Positions 1 through 12,068 of a stretch of DNA of 64,000 nucleotides are shown in pieces; the stretch's first letter is position 1; each line of letters opens with the position of its first letter. The notes below the pieces were generated by a model, which saw only the letters and a list, made by a program, of their open reading frames with translations, was not told the DNA's origin and did not search any database. The position numbers were made by a program, and so were the translations under genes. The stretch is from NCBI RefSeq assembly GCF_020379485.1, contig NC_063452.1, positions 60,037,338 to 60,101,337 of the forward strand. The letters run 5' to 3'. This DNA comes from Brassica napus. Taxonomy: Eukaryota; Streptophyta; Magnoliopsida; Brassicales; Brassicaceae.

Positions 1-2406
1 ATTTTCTCATCCTCCGTTTGATTGTAGACTCTTTTTCGGCCTACAAACTCAGTTCAAAATCATCTATGTTATAGTGATTTGAGTCTAAAATCTGATGTTA
101 TATCAAGGATCTATCTAATTTGAATGATAATAATAAAGAAACGAGGTTGAATCAAAGCAAATCGTCCAAAAAATGGTGATTTATGTCTGAAAACAAAAAG
201 GGTTGCAAGCTATGTAGAAAGAGAAGTGTTGATGAAGAAGAAGATATACAAAATTACAATATTACCATTCTGTGGGTGTACACGTACACATAAAAAATGT
301 GAGGTACATGTGTACCAAAAAAAATACAAACGTATAACATAATTATCAAAGATGTATACATAATTTTCGTTGTCCACGTGTGCATAAATTCGCAAAAGCT
401 TTCATGTACATTAGTTCACTTGTGGACCAAACAAGTTATGTTTCACAAATGCAGAAATACATCACAAACGCTCACAAACGCACACGTACACTATGAGACA
501 AATGTGCAGATGGACACTATAAGGCAAATGTGCTTATTGACATGTACACTATGATAAAAGACAAAGAAAATAATGTTGATAATTTAAATAATTTAAATCA
601 TAAATGTACAAAAGAAATGAAACCTGTAAAAATAACACAAAGATACTGCTCAGGTTTTACAGAATGTACAAAAGAAATAAAACTATAATTTAAAAGCCAT
701 TTGTTGTGTACACTATACCATGTAACAAATATTTCATTATCCACATGTACAATAATTTATATGTACACTATTTAACTTGTACAATAATATACGCATATTA
801 GATAATTTCACTACTCTTACGTACATAAACATTAAACATGTAGGCCTTCCAACCTAGAGTAGTACCCTATAAGGCAAATGTGCTTATGGACATGTACACT
901 ATGATAAAGACAAAGAGAACAATGTTGATAATTTAAATAATTTAAATCATAAATGTACAAAAGAAATGAAACCTGCAAAAATAACACAAACATATTGTTA
1001 AGTTTTACAGAATGTACAAAAGAAATAAAACTGTAATTTTAAAAGTCATTTGTTGTGTACACTATATACCATGTAACAAATATTTCATTATCCACATGTA
1101 CAATAAATCATATGTACAATATTTAACTTGTACAATAATATACGCATATTAGATAATTTCACTACTCTTATGTACATAAACACTAAACATGTAGGCCTTC
1201 CAACTTAGAGCAGTACCCCATGATTTCGTGATTTGTTTTCTTCGTTATCTTTGAACATAGTGAGATAAGATGACATTCATTATCAATGTCCACATGTACA
1301 AATATGTTTTTATAAAAAAACACATGTACACTGGTTCTTTTATAGACTACACAAGTTATGATATCTGATGATTCAAATGATTTTGAGTATCTTGTTATAG
1401 TTCATGTTGATCATCTAAGGTTTCGTTTAGGTGTATATATTGCATGCATTTGTTTATTTGCATATCGCATTGGATAAAAATGCAAATTTGGAAGTTCGGA
1501 GTCAAATTTTTAAAGCAAAATGTGTGTTTAAAGAGTTTGTGATCAAAATCGAAATGATGAAAAACTTGGGATCAGACTTGCAAAAAAGCTAAAATTATCC
1601 ATAGTTGTTCCCAAGCTTTCGTGATAGTTAAAGGCGCGTCAGAGATTAAAAAATGTCACAAGAAAAATAAATCCCGATGAATAAGGAGCTAAAACACGAA
1701 TGTGGTGGAGGAACTCTAATCTCTTGGCGGTGTCCCATGTGAAGGAACGATGGTGGTCGTGGTGGATGAATATCTTTATAGTTTGGTACAATACATGGTG
1801 GATGATGGGTCTTCTGCATCGTCTACAAACGTTTCCACCATCGTCCATGTCTCATTCGTCACTACATCAATGTTGATTACGTTTCTGCCATTGATGTCGT
1901 TATCATATATGTCACAGTTACATTATCATCGGAAATATGCCTTAACCTATCTTAAAAGATAGATTAAACAACATAGATCATAATTATATGTAAGTTCTTT
2001 TGAAAAAACAATCTGAAGAATCAGATTCTAATTTAAAAACAAATAGAAAGCTTAGAAGGAAGAAGACAAAGAAGAAAGAGAGAAGAATATAAAATAATAT
2101 AAAACTAATATTTTGTTGTTTAGTTGGGCTTTAGTTAGATTTCAATTACTAGAAGAAATGAAACGTGTATTGGGGAAAGAGAAAGTGTCTGAGTAGCATA
2201 AACTGCTCTATAGTGTTATTAAAAACTTGAAACTGTATTACGGTGTAATTCTTCATTTAGTTATCAGATTACAAGGACCATTCTATCGTACCAAGCATGC
2301 GTCGATAGTGAGTCTACAATTTGTTTGATTTTTAGATTATGTTGTACGTATAAGCACATTTGATTTTCGTCCCCAAGTATTAATTTTAAGTTGACAGTGG
2401 TTCTTA
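1..2406. other. Gene-free AT-rich left flank
   Basis: I see no convincing host gene here. Short open frames (for example near 1,750-1,962) lack recognisable domains. The notable content is the TGTACA-rich tandem duplication at 517-1,218, described separately. From about 1,330 to 2,406 the sequence is plain AT-rich intergenic DNA with short homopolymers. Confidence 0.6.
517..1218. repeat. Tandem duplication, about 350-bp unit, TGTACA-rich
   Basis: Two head-to-tail copies, about 517-866 and 867-1,218, begin with the same ACTATAAGGCAAATGTGC-type sequence and end in CTAGAGTAGTACCC / TTAGAGCAGTACCC. They differ by scattered substitutions and small indels. Both copies, and the flanks from about 275 to 1,330, are unusually rich in the palindrome TGTACA; I count roughly 18 in about 1 kb. 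No coding potential is seen. Origin is unknown; it may be an eroded transposon or a local minisatellite. Confidence 0.85.
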
Positions 2407-2662
2407 GAGCATGATTATTGCAAAGACTCATATTAGGGGTTCTTATTACTTTTTAATGCATTTAATAACAAAAAGTGAAATAAGAGACAAGGTTAAGAAA
2501 CCCACACATTTTAGTGGTTCATTGCAAGGTTCTTAATTTAGGGATCTTAAAAAAAAAATCATTAAACATTTTTTTTAAACTTAACATTTTTTTATTAAGA
2601 AAAACATATTAAAAGATAACATTTTAAACATATATTTTTAAATAAAAACATAAAAACAAAGA

Positions 2663-3300
2663 TTAGGAAAATAAACGATAATAATTTGAAAGAAGCATCG
2701 GAGTTCTGTTGTTGTCTTCATCACGTCCAAATGTAAACCATACATGTTCAACCAAATCATCTTTCAGTTGTTGATGCATGTGTCTATCACGAATTCTAGT
2801 TCGAACTCCCATCATATTGGCGATATTTGTAGGCATATATGTAGAATACGTGAGATCCACATGTGAACTTCCGTTGTCTTCTCTTTGTTGGAACTCGGAA
2901 ACATCAAATTGAGTGTATCCATCTCGTTCGTCTTCTACTATCATATTATGGAGTATGATACATTTTCTCATAATCTTTCCGATTTTGACTTTATCCCAAA
3001 AAAGTGCTGGATTTTTAACAATGGCAAAGCGAGCTTGCAAGACTCCAAAACTTCCCAACAAGATCATTGATCTTGTGCCACCGTTGCTTACACTGACTGG
3101 CTTCCATGTGTTCAGTAGGCGCGATCTTCGGACTGACAGCAAAATAGGCTGCAATTCTTTTCCAGAATGCACCTGATCTTTGCTCGTTGCCGACGACAGG
3201 ATCTTTACTTGTATTTAACCAGGAGCTTATCAGCACAACGTCATCTGTAGGAGTCCATGTCCTTCGTTGGATACGCTCTGAAGGAGTGTCAGCAAAGAGA
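2663..3300 (-). pseudogene. Fused relic of PIF/Harbinger ORF1 and transposase
   Basis: Read on the minus strand from about 3,300, one frame gives a Myb/trihelix-like ORF1 segment (SERIQRRTWTPTDDVVLISS, then SGAFWKRIAAYF and QRWHKINDLV). Around 3,040-3,070 homology jumps, in another frame, to the C-terminal part of a Harbinger (plant transposon protein / HARBI1-like) nuclease: FGVLQARFAIVKNP, then MRKCIILHNMIVEDERDG. The middle of ORF1 and most of the transposase, including the first catalytic residues, are missing. The junction is out of frame, so no functional product is expected. Internal deletion of a once two-gene element explains the structure. Confidence 0.85.
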
Positions 3301-3407
3301 TGTGTTCAATAAATTGAAGAGAGGAGCAACCACAAAGACATGACACATATCTACAACATTCATCACAAAGAGTTGACATCTATCTACAATATGAACATCG
3401 AATTCTA

Positions 3408-3535
3408 TCTATTTATTACCGAGAATTCAATCCTAATCTAACACTAACCAGCATCATTTATTACGGGAATTCAAACCTAACCTAATATAACACTAACCAC
3501 CATCATTTATTACCGGAATTCAAACCTAACCAAAG
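3408..3535. repeat. Short tandem repeat, unit about 47-50 bp
   Basis: About two and a half copies of a unit containing ATTTATTACCGGAATTCAAA and CTAACACTAACCA follow one another inside the PIF/Harbinger relic, before the third copy decays near 3,535. No function is apparent. Confidence 0.7.
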
Positions 3536-4127
3536 ACAAATGTGTTACCTGTATTGCTTTTCTCGTCCTTGTTGATGACGAACCTTCCTCTTCTCTCCTG
3601 ATCCATCTATATTAAGACCAAAAGACAGAAACATTTCAGATAGAATTAAAGGATTTATATCAACAATTGTGCAATGTTCAATGTCAAAAATCTATAACTT
3701 GTGCAATGTTCAATGTCAAAAATCCTGATCATGATACCAACCAACCTAACGAAAATAAATATTAAGACCTCAAAAGATTTTCTCTGAATATGAACAAATC
3801 GTAAATCAAGAAAAGAACACAAAGCTTGATTCTTGAGATGGGTTTTTGTTTGTATTACCGCTAAAGGCAATGCCTGAGGAAGCAACAACACAAGTCTGAT
3901 TAATTGTGTTATCTTGTCTTCTAAACGCTTCACTTGCAAGTCATGCTCCTCAATCACACCATCTCTGTTTCTTTTGAGGTCTTAATCTAGACAAACAAGA
4001 ACAACACATGCATCAAGCTTTCCTTTCGATTCGATTGAGCTAATTGAAGAATTGAAAAAAAAAATTAAGATATCTTAACCTTTCGATTTGAGGAGCAGCA
4101 ACATACGAATGCTTCCTCCTTGACAAA

Positions 4128-4325
4128 AGCCACCGATGATTTGATTCCTCGTCGATGAGAAGAGCCACCGACGATTTGATTCGTCGTCGTCGAGGAGGAG
4201 AGCAACAGTCGATTCGATATTTGGTCGAGAAGGAGAACCACCAACGATTTGATTCGTCCTCGAGGAGGAGACCCACCGATACACACGATCGTCGTAGAGG
4301 AGGAGAGGACCGGAGATTTGCTTCA
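4128..4325. repeat. Degenerate tandem repeat with GATTTGATTCGTC core
   Basis: Three to five imperfect copies of a 30-60 bp unit contain CCACCGACGATTTGATTCGT followed by a GAGGAGGAG stretch. The repeat opens several overlapping arginine-rich frames on both strands, which I take to be by-products of the repeat and not genes. It lies within the PIF/Harbinger relic near its right end. Confidence 0.65.
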
Positions 4326-4726
4326 CCGAGACGACGAGAGCACACGAGAATTTTGCCCACGCCTTGAAACTGATTTTCTCACCCCATCGTTTTCTTCTCC
4401 CAAACTGTTTATCAGACCAACACGTGGCATCAAGAGGCGTCTCTTCTCAAGCCTAATTAAGAGACGTCGCTAATTCTAATTTCCCTTTTTCTTTTTTTTT
4501 TTAATCTATCATTTAGCTTAAACCCCCTCATTAAAGACCCGGATAAAGATGGTCTTAGTCTATCACTAGTTAATTAATGCACACCTGAACTTTGAAAAGC
4601 TTGTGTGCTACAAATTTTGAAATTAGATCGAACACCTGTCCAATAGATATCTTTATCCAAGGCTATAATTTGTAAATTTGCAACTAGTTTTATTTTAGCA
4701 CATAACATGAATTTTACGGTGACTAA

Positions 4727-6989
4727 GAACATCTCCAAAAAGATTCTATATTTTAGAGTTTACAAAATTATATATTTGAAGTTTCAAAGTACTTCTCCAA
4801 AATCAAACTTCAAATTTAAATTCAAAATTATTTATAATTTAAACTATGATCTTTATATTTGTTATAACTAATATAAATCTATAATTTTTTTGTAAATAAC
4901 TAGCTTATATTTAAAAATATTACAGTAACACTAATTAATAAAATCTTACACTAAGATATAAAATTATAAATAGAAATACATAATCTCTTATATATTAAAA
5001 GAGAAGCATTGTAATAAATGCATTCACACTATAATAGACACGTGACAGTTTCACAATGATTTTATAATAATTATGCTAACTTGTTCACACTATATTCATA
5101 AATATCTTCACACTATGTACTTTGTACTTTTTTTTAATATAAAACTCACATGCATGGTTCCAATAAAACTCTGAATTTTTCGGTTCGAATAAAAATAGAT
5201 AACGAATCAAAAGTCAAACTATATATATATTATTTTTATTGTTTACAGATAAAGTTGAGCAAAATATTCATAAATTTTGATTCGATTCGTTATCCGTTTT
5301 GATTTTAACCAAAAAATTTTGATATCTGTAACTCTACGAAACAAATCAGATACTAAAATACAATATTCAAAAAAGAAGCGAATGAGAAATGCCAATATTT
5401 TTAGGAACAAATATCTAATTTAATCTGTTATATGCATATATATACATAAAGAATTATATATATACGTTATATATATTATACTTTATATCAGGTTTACAAT
5501 ATTTTATAAATTAAATTTATTATATTAGGTACTAGAATTTAAAAAGTTAAATAATGTTTTATTTTTGTAATAAAATGTTATTATAATTTTTTTCAATTAT
5601 TTTTAAAATTTTATTTATCTACGGATCAAATCGGATATTCTTTAAAATTCTAAAACATTTCAGATATCCGAGTCATCGAATATCTAGGTGGCTAAAGATT
5701 GAATCGACAAGAATGCTTCCAAATACCCAAATATTCGATTTGTGCCCACCCCTATTTACCGATACAATTTTATTTTGTTTATATGAAAAAAATGACTAAT
5801 GTCAAGGCCTTTTTTATTTTAAATTAATTTTAATTTTATCTTTCATGTATTATTTTGAATAAAAATGTCATTTAATATTAATTAACAATATCTTTATATA
5901 TTTGTCAACTATTTTTATATACTTTTTACATATACATACATGTGCACCTTGATGTGAGCACCTTGTAACTAAGTATTCACCACATCTGAAGTATCTAATT
6001 TTTTTGAAAGTTGAAATATTTTTTCTTAATGCTTCTTTCATTACGACCAAACTGTAGTGAAATGATTTGTCTTAATAATTTTCTTTTATTTTTCTTAGAC
6101 TGTTATTTGTTTAGAAACTATAATATGAAACTATTGGTTCGACATGACGACTATCTAAAACTCATAACATGAAAATAAACAAATAATATTATTTTTTTGT
6201 TTTTACAGGAAAAAAACCAAAAAATCAAACATTTTAAACGAATAAACTAAAATGAATATTAATTTAAAATAATAGTTATATTTTAGAAGATTAAAAACCA
6301 AAAAAATAAAACTTAAAACCGAAACAATATCCAGATTAAACAGATTTGATGTTTTTTTATTAAAAATAATGAAACTAATAATCACATCCCGCGCAAAGCG
6401 CGGATTATTACCTAGTTAAATATTAAACTACAAGCAAAATATCACATTATTCCATAATATTATTTATGTAATGCTCCATCTTCGGTTACACAAAATTTGT
6501 TTGGATAATATTTTAGAGGTTCTTAAGCAAATTTACTTGACTATTAGTGTTGTTGTAATATTTAAATTTGTATAAGAATTATGTCTTTATGTATCTTTTT
6601 AAAATGTTTTTATTAAGTTTCTTTTGTAATATTCTTGTTGTCTAATTCTAGTTTTAAAATACTACAAATCTTATTTTAAATTTTTTATTTCATTTTATGT
6701 GTAGAATTTGAGTTTATAAAAATAAATTTGAAATATTTATGATAAACAAAAGCTTTAAAAATTAAAGCGATAAATGAAAAAATATTTAAAAATCATAAAT
6801 TTAATGTGTAATTAGTTATAAGGACGAAATGCAAATAAAAGGATAAAATTTCAAATTTAGAGTTTTGATTAGTGAAACTTCAAATATGAAGTTATACTCC
6901 TTAGAACTCTAAATTTGAAGGTTTTTAGTTCTTTTTTGGAGAACAAAAAATTCTATATATGAAGTTATAAAGTTTGTTTAGAGATGTTC
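4727..6989. mobile_element. Tourist-like (PIF/Harbinger) MITE, split by Helitron
   Basis: The left end reads GAACATCTCCAAAAAG and the right end, reverse-complemented, reads GAACATCTCTAAACAA. TAA flanks both ends (4,724-4,726 and 6,990-6,992). The outer sequences (4,727-4,983 and 6,416-6,989) are AT-rich and repeat TTTGAAGTT-type motifs in inverted orientation. Removing the Helitron at 4,984-6,415 leaves an 831-bp element without coding potential. The 3-bp TWA target duplication and the GAACATCTCC terminus fit non-autonomous PIF/Harbinger (Tourist) elements. Confidence 0.75.
4984..6415 (+). mobile_element. Non-autonomous Helitron
   Basis: The 5' end is TCTCTTATATATTAAAAGAG, the classic start of Brassicaceae Helitrons. 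The 3' end carries the hairpin CCGCGCAAAGCGCGG (6,389-6,403), followed nine bases later by the terminal CTAG. The element sits between an A (4,983) and a T (6,416), as expected for Helitron insertion. No Rep/helicase coding sequence is present, so this 1,432-bp copy would need a helper. It has landed inside the Tourist-like MITE. Confidence 0.9.
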
Positions 6990-7012
6990 TAAACACACAT
7001 GCATAATTATTA

Positions 7013-7258
7013 CTCCATATGTTCTTAAATATAGGATGTTTAGTTAAAAACACACATATTAAGAAAAGTTAATTTTTGTCTAGAAAAAAACATTAAAATT
7101 ATAAATTAATGATATTCAATCAATTACAAAATAGATTATTAAATATGATTAGTTGCACAATTTTTAATAAAGTAAAAATTACCTAGAAAAATGAAAACAT
7201 CTTATATATGGAAACATTAAAAATTTTTATAACATCATACATTTAGGAACAGAGAGAC
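7013..7258. mobile_element. Stowaway-like MITE, 246 bp
   Basis: The left end CTCCATATGTTCTTAAATAT and the reverse-complemented right end GTCTCTCTGTTCCTAAATGT form terminal inverted repeats that run into ATGATGTT. TA dinucleotides flank both ends (7,011-7,012 and 7,259-7,260), as for Tc1/mariner-derived Stowaway MITEs. No coding sequence. Confidence 0.8.
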
Positions 7259-7260
7259 TA

Positions 7261-8259
7261 TATTTCTTTTCGATAAATAAGAGGTTTTTTTGTTGATCAA
7301 TATATAAGGGACTTTTAAAATATATTGGAATCACATCTATATAAGATTTTGTTTTTGAAAAATTACTTAACTACAAATTATTACAGAATCAAAAAGATGA
7401 AGTAAATCATATGTATTACAGTATCAAAGAGGTGTGTTGTTGAGTAACGTAAATAAACATGATACATGAAAAGAAATTGGCATGGTAAAATAATGTTAGT
7501 ACGAAGGCAATCAATTGCTTACGTTTTATAATGATAATTAAGCTTCTTAATTGATTGGAGCACAAGAAGCATTTCGCATAATGCACCCAGGTCGAAGAGT
7601 ATACAGTTTATGTTTCCGTTGAAGAAATACCGTTCGCGTTAATCACGTCTTAATTGTTTGAAATAATGTCAGTGATTAATAAGGTCGAACCGTACTCAAT
7701 GATCTAAGGTTTAGCATGCACGAAATCATTGATTTACCTCTTAAAACACTACCATGCGCATGCATTTCTTTAGAAATAATACTTAGTCCGGTTCTTTGTC
7801 GTCCTCTCTACCTGTAAACTACCAATATACAAAAGCTATTCATGGTAATCAGTAATTAAAATTTAAAATGCATAGCAACTAACGGTACATTATCTGGCTG
7901 CAAATCATGAGTAAGAACTGAGATCTAAAGGTTTTGGTTTAATTATAGTGATCTCTTAATCTTACGGTTTTGATTCTATCAGTATCAGCATATTATTATA
8001 AAGGCCGGCCCCCAAGAAAATTTTGGTTGAAAGCTGCTAGTAGCTAGTAATGCATGTATGATATAGCTAGATTAAATGATTCATTATATAAGTTGCTTGT
8101 AAAAAGATGGTTTTTGCATAAAATATGTAATATTTATATATTGCAACATCAGAGGATCATAGGGGAAGTGGAGGTCGGCTGCATTAGTTAACATTTAACG
8201 AAGGAGCGGTCTCAGTCATGCGCAACGCAATTACATTTTCCACATATCTACCTATTAAT
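7261..8259. other. Intergenic DNA, no feature recognised
   Basis: About 1 kb of AT-rich sequence between two MITEs. I found no open frame with a recognisable domain, no RNA gene and no obvious repeat. Confidence 0.6.
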
Positions 8260-8314
8260 TACAATTTCCGTTTCCGAAAGTAAGATTTTCTAGAGATTTC
8301 ACGCTTATTAAGAA

Positions 8315-11300
8315 AGTTCATTAGGCTCAATATACATAGCAACTTTCGAAATTGCAGAAATGAGCTTATTTTTGGGGAACTTGTAGCTCTAGCAAAGGTG
8401 GAATGACTGATTTGGCCTCTAAAATATCAGTCTTATCCTATTCTCATTTAACCTGCAACCGGCTATACTTGAACTTGCAAGATTCAGTATAAAATTTGAC
8501 AAGACAATACGTATTGCATGCAGGTGGAAACGTGGTGGTATATAATACCACATGTAAAATTGGATTTGTTTCCAGTATAATCTAAGGGTGTGAGTTCAAG
8601 AAGGACCGGCTATATATAGAGGAGAAACTCATTCTCATCATACATCATTACATACAACTTATAGAGAGAAGTTTCAAGAAAATCTGAGAAATGTGCCGTC
8701 GTCATACTCTTTTTTACAAGCAAACTTGTAAAAGTCACTGAGATGGGATAGAGGGTTACTCATTATCATCCATATGCATGTTCCGCCTAATTTATGTGCA
8801 GCTACTCTGTATAGATGCAAAGGGTGAAATGTTTCCGGTAGTAGTGAGTATTCCCGCTATCTCATTTAAGTGGCTAAGAAGGAACGTGCAGCATGGAGTT
8901 CAACATTGGCGCTAGTAAAAATGGTTCTCAGACGTTGTGATTACGATTAAGAGATTAATTCCGGTTTATTTATAAAACGACACTAACGTTTCAAGTTAGA
9001 TCTTGTGGATGTTACTTTATTTTTGTGAAGTCTGAATTGAATGACGGATGAAAAATAGATTTCTGATTCGATAAGTGCATCTCTAAACGACATCGTCTAG
9101 AGATAGCTTAATAATGCATTCTAGATATTTTCTATCAAAACAAGTAAATGTCGTTATTTTGGTTACTATTCATTAGATGGTGAACGGTCGTACAATATGA
9201 GAGATTTATTTGGTGTCTTATCAAATATGTACTTACAAGCCAAGTGAAAGGTTTATGTAATTAAAGGAGGGGATGAAGACACGCTTCCTTAATGAGATAC
9301 ATTCGTTTAATGTAGGGTCCTCAGTCAAAAATGCACTATAAATAAGGATTAAAGGTGTTCCATAGATTAGACACAACATCTTTTCCAGAAATTTGCAGTA
9401 ATCGCTTTAATATAGTAATCAAGTGTAAGAGCTCGGGAAGGAGGCTACAAAATATAGGTGAGTGCTCCATTTAAATCATTTAATGTTAGCCTTGTACATG
9501 AGTATGACCTGATACTAGGAAAATTAAATCGGAGAACAAAGAAACATTAATTAAGTTTCAATGTTTCTAAATTAATGGTCATCATCGTTTACTTTGTGTT
9601 TAGACGGGTCAGCTTGTACGAATCAAAAGTGGAAAGTGGAATAAAAGTGCAGTCGGTTGTTGGCAATTCGAGGGAGATCTTGCCGAAGTGGAGCAGTATA
9701 TAGTTGCACGCACCAACGAAAATATCGACTCCTTTACGTGTCTCATACGTGAAGAGCTGGCTATTGGACCTGAATGCCCCATTGCTTTGACATATCAACT
9801 GCCTGACGGAATGTTGCATGGGATTCCATCAAATTCTCAACCAGGAAACATAGTAACTTCTGATGACGTGGAGGTCGTGATAAGTGTGCAAGAATGGACA
9901 AACGAAGTCCAACTTTGTAACACATACGGGGCTCGGAATGTGGCTAAATACCAGTTCCTCTGTAGAACTCCTTTCAATATCGGTGACGTTAAATATTTAG
10001 ATGGAAGTGTAACGGAGGAGGAACATTTTGCGTCCCTAAGAGGTAATCTTTGTATAGTATGCGACTTTTCAGAAAACTTAGATTGTTTGGAGGAAAATAC
10101 CGAAAGGGAATGACTGAATATCAATGACTTTGCGTAGGGCTTGTCGCCGGAGACATAATATGATGTAGTGAGACTTTACTGAAGCATCTATTCAGTGAGG
10201 AGAAGTTGGTCCTCATTTACCGTTTGTTGTATGAGATTGAAATGGCCAAAGGATTTCCCTTATGCGAAACAAATGGTATAGGAAACCCCCCTTGCGAATT
10301 AAAGCGTTATTGAATACATTTCAATATAATAAAATTTCATGTATGATAGAACTAGCATTGTTCATTGAAACGGATATATTACAAATGTTTGGAATCATAT
10401 GTACTCTAACACATCTATTATGGCTCCAAAGCTTAACGGTCAAGTTTGGGGGAATGCATGCATTAGGGGTATTACTTACATCCGGATATTACTAATAAAC
10501 GTTATGCAGAATATGTTAATATGAAGCATGATAAACCCGGATATAGGAACGGATAACCGGAAACGAGACATAATTTTAAGAATAAGACGGATAGAGTCTA
10601 AAATAACTGGAAAAGGTGATGTTACAAATATAACAAGTTTTCGAGCATCGATATCATCTACGTGGTCTACAAGAATCTTGCAATTACCAACAAAAATGTA
10701 AACATATTGTCATATCTAAAGAATGGCAACTATGTTAGCATAAATCAGTGGAAAATATAAACCTAGATATATGTGTGTGTAACCAGCTATGTAATAGTAC
10801 AACGGTTGTGAAAAAGGTTAGGTGAACATATTGTCACTAACTTTATTAAATGAAATTTATTGAGATGCAGATGATGAACCAACAGCGGATAATGCAGATG
10901 ATGGATCAAGATACTTCAATCTTGAGTGGTCAGAAGGGGAGATTGGTCCAAATTATTGGGAAAATGTGATTAATGGTGAGGACTTTCAGAGACGGTTAAT
11001 GGAGAGGAACCCGTAAATGGTATAAGCACATAAGTAACTATGAATTTCCAAGTAACCGGAAATGAGAACGCAAAAGTTGTCGAGGTGGATCAATCATCAA
11101 CAGGTTCAACAGGCTAATATAAGACAAGGTGTGGAGGGGAACACCCAATATAATCCAATACATGTAACCGTTGCTGAAGACATTGACGAAGGTTAGAATT
11201 TATACCAGTTAAATAAATTAAAAACCCAAGTAATATGTGATAACGTAAATGATTATGTAAATATAGGGAGCAAACAACACGATGATGCATCCAAAGTAAA

Positions 11301-11973
11301 CTAAAGGAGGCTGAGCGGAGGAGTAGAAGGAGTGCATAACAGTTTTATACACGTAACCGATGATTCAGATAACCGTCCTGTGAACACACCTATGGGAAGT
11401 GACCGAGTGATAATAAACGACTTGTCCTCCGACATTGTAGGTTACCAAGGTGCGTTTTATATGTATTGCAGCTAATTAAAATGCAACTACATTATAATTA
11501 TTTGACTACAAAAGTTAAGCATGGAGGTCCAAAGATCACGATGTTCACATTTCATATTGGAAAGCATGGAGGTCCAGAGAGGTAGCTTTAGACTACGGAA
11601 AAGGCTCATTAGGTGCTTCTTACAATCTCCTGCCGACTTACCTTGAGAAGCTACTACATGCTAATCCTGGAAGTATTGAAGAGATACACACCGAGTTTAC
11701 GGAAGGGATAGGGCATAGGTTCAAGTATATGTTCCTTGCTTTGTATGCGAGCATTGCAGGTTACAGATTCCCACACGCATAATCATTAAATGCAATGGTG
11801 TGTTTTACCGGCTATCTCCGCGGTGTGTCAGACCCAAAACCTTTTCCAGACTAAACCCTAGATATCATTATTTTATTCTAATAGGCCTAGTTTCGTCATT
11901 ATAGAAAAGTGAACAGGACCATTGCCATTTTCCTAATAAAATAAATTAACGTAGCCATACGATGAAAAAACCC
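8315..11973 (+). mobile_element. Decayed MULE (Mutator-like element), 9-bp target duplication
   Basis: The nine bases TATTAAGAA occur at 8,306-8,314 and 11,974-11,982, and the host MITE sequence continues exactly across them; 9-bp duplication is typical of Mutator-like elements. The 3,659-bp insert holds a broken MURA-type transposase gene on the plus strand. Its ends show no convincing long terminal inverted repeats, so it may belong to the non-TIR MULE class. A TATA-like CTATATATAG at about 8,611 could be a remnant promoter. Many stops make it inactive. Confidence 0.8.
9602..11785 (+). pseudogene. Broken MULE transposase gene
   Basis: A frame open from about 9,604 to 10,113 resembles the N-terminal region of Brassicaceae MULE transposases: GQLVRIKSGKWNKS, then PIALTYQLPDGML, ISVQEWTNEVQLC and YQFLCRTPFNIGD. 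After a stop, homology continues in short pieces: EEKLVLIYRLLYEIEMAKG near 10,200, an acidic segment near 10,870-11,000, and YWKAWRSREVALDYGKGSLG with RFKYMFLALYASIAGYR near 11,560-11,780. The DDE catalytic part and the zinc finger were not found. A GTGAGT donor near 9,458 and a TTTAG acceptor before 9,604 suggest a former 5' UTR intron. Nonfunctional. Confidence 0.8.
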
Positions 11974-12068
11974 TATTAAGAATATAATAAATGTTTACAG
12001 TTTAATTTATTATTTATTTTTCTATACATTTTCCAATTACTTTCCACTAATTAAATCTAATCAGTTCA

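Larger units (their letters stand above)
2407..4554 (-). mobile_element. PIF/Harbinger element, decayed, TTA target duplication
   Basis: The left end begins GAGCATGATTATTGC and the right end, read on the minus strand, begins GACCATCTTTATCC. These imperfect terminal inverted repeats continue for about 35 bp. TTA flanks both sides (2,404-2,406 and 4,555-4,557), the target duplication typical of PIF/Harbinger. Inside, on the minus strand, are fused remains of the Myb/trihelix-like ORF1 and the DDE transposase ORF2, which confirms the superfamily. The element is 2,148 bp, shorter than an autonomous copy, and also contains two stretches of degenerate short tandem repeats. It is non-autonomous. Confidence 0.85.

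Noticed and set aside
1639..1962. Small open frames on both strands
   Set aside because: No domain, no splice context and no similarity I recognise; typical of chance in this composition.
4040..4473. Several overlapping Arg/Ser-rich open frames on both strands
   Set aside because: They arise from the degenerate GATTTGATTCGTC/GAGGAGGAG tandem repeat; no frame is favoured.
10262..10495. Separate small gene downstream of the MULE fragment
   Set aside because: It lies inside the MULE, out of phase with neighbouring transposase homology, and has no domain.
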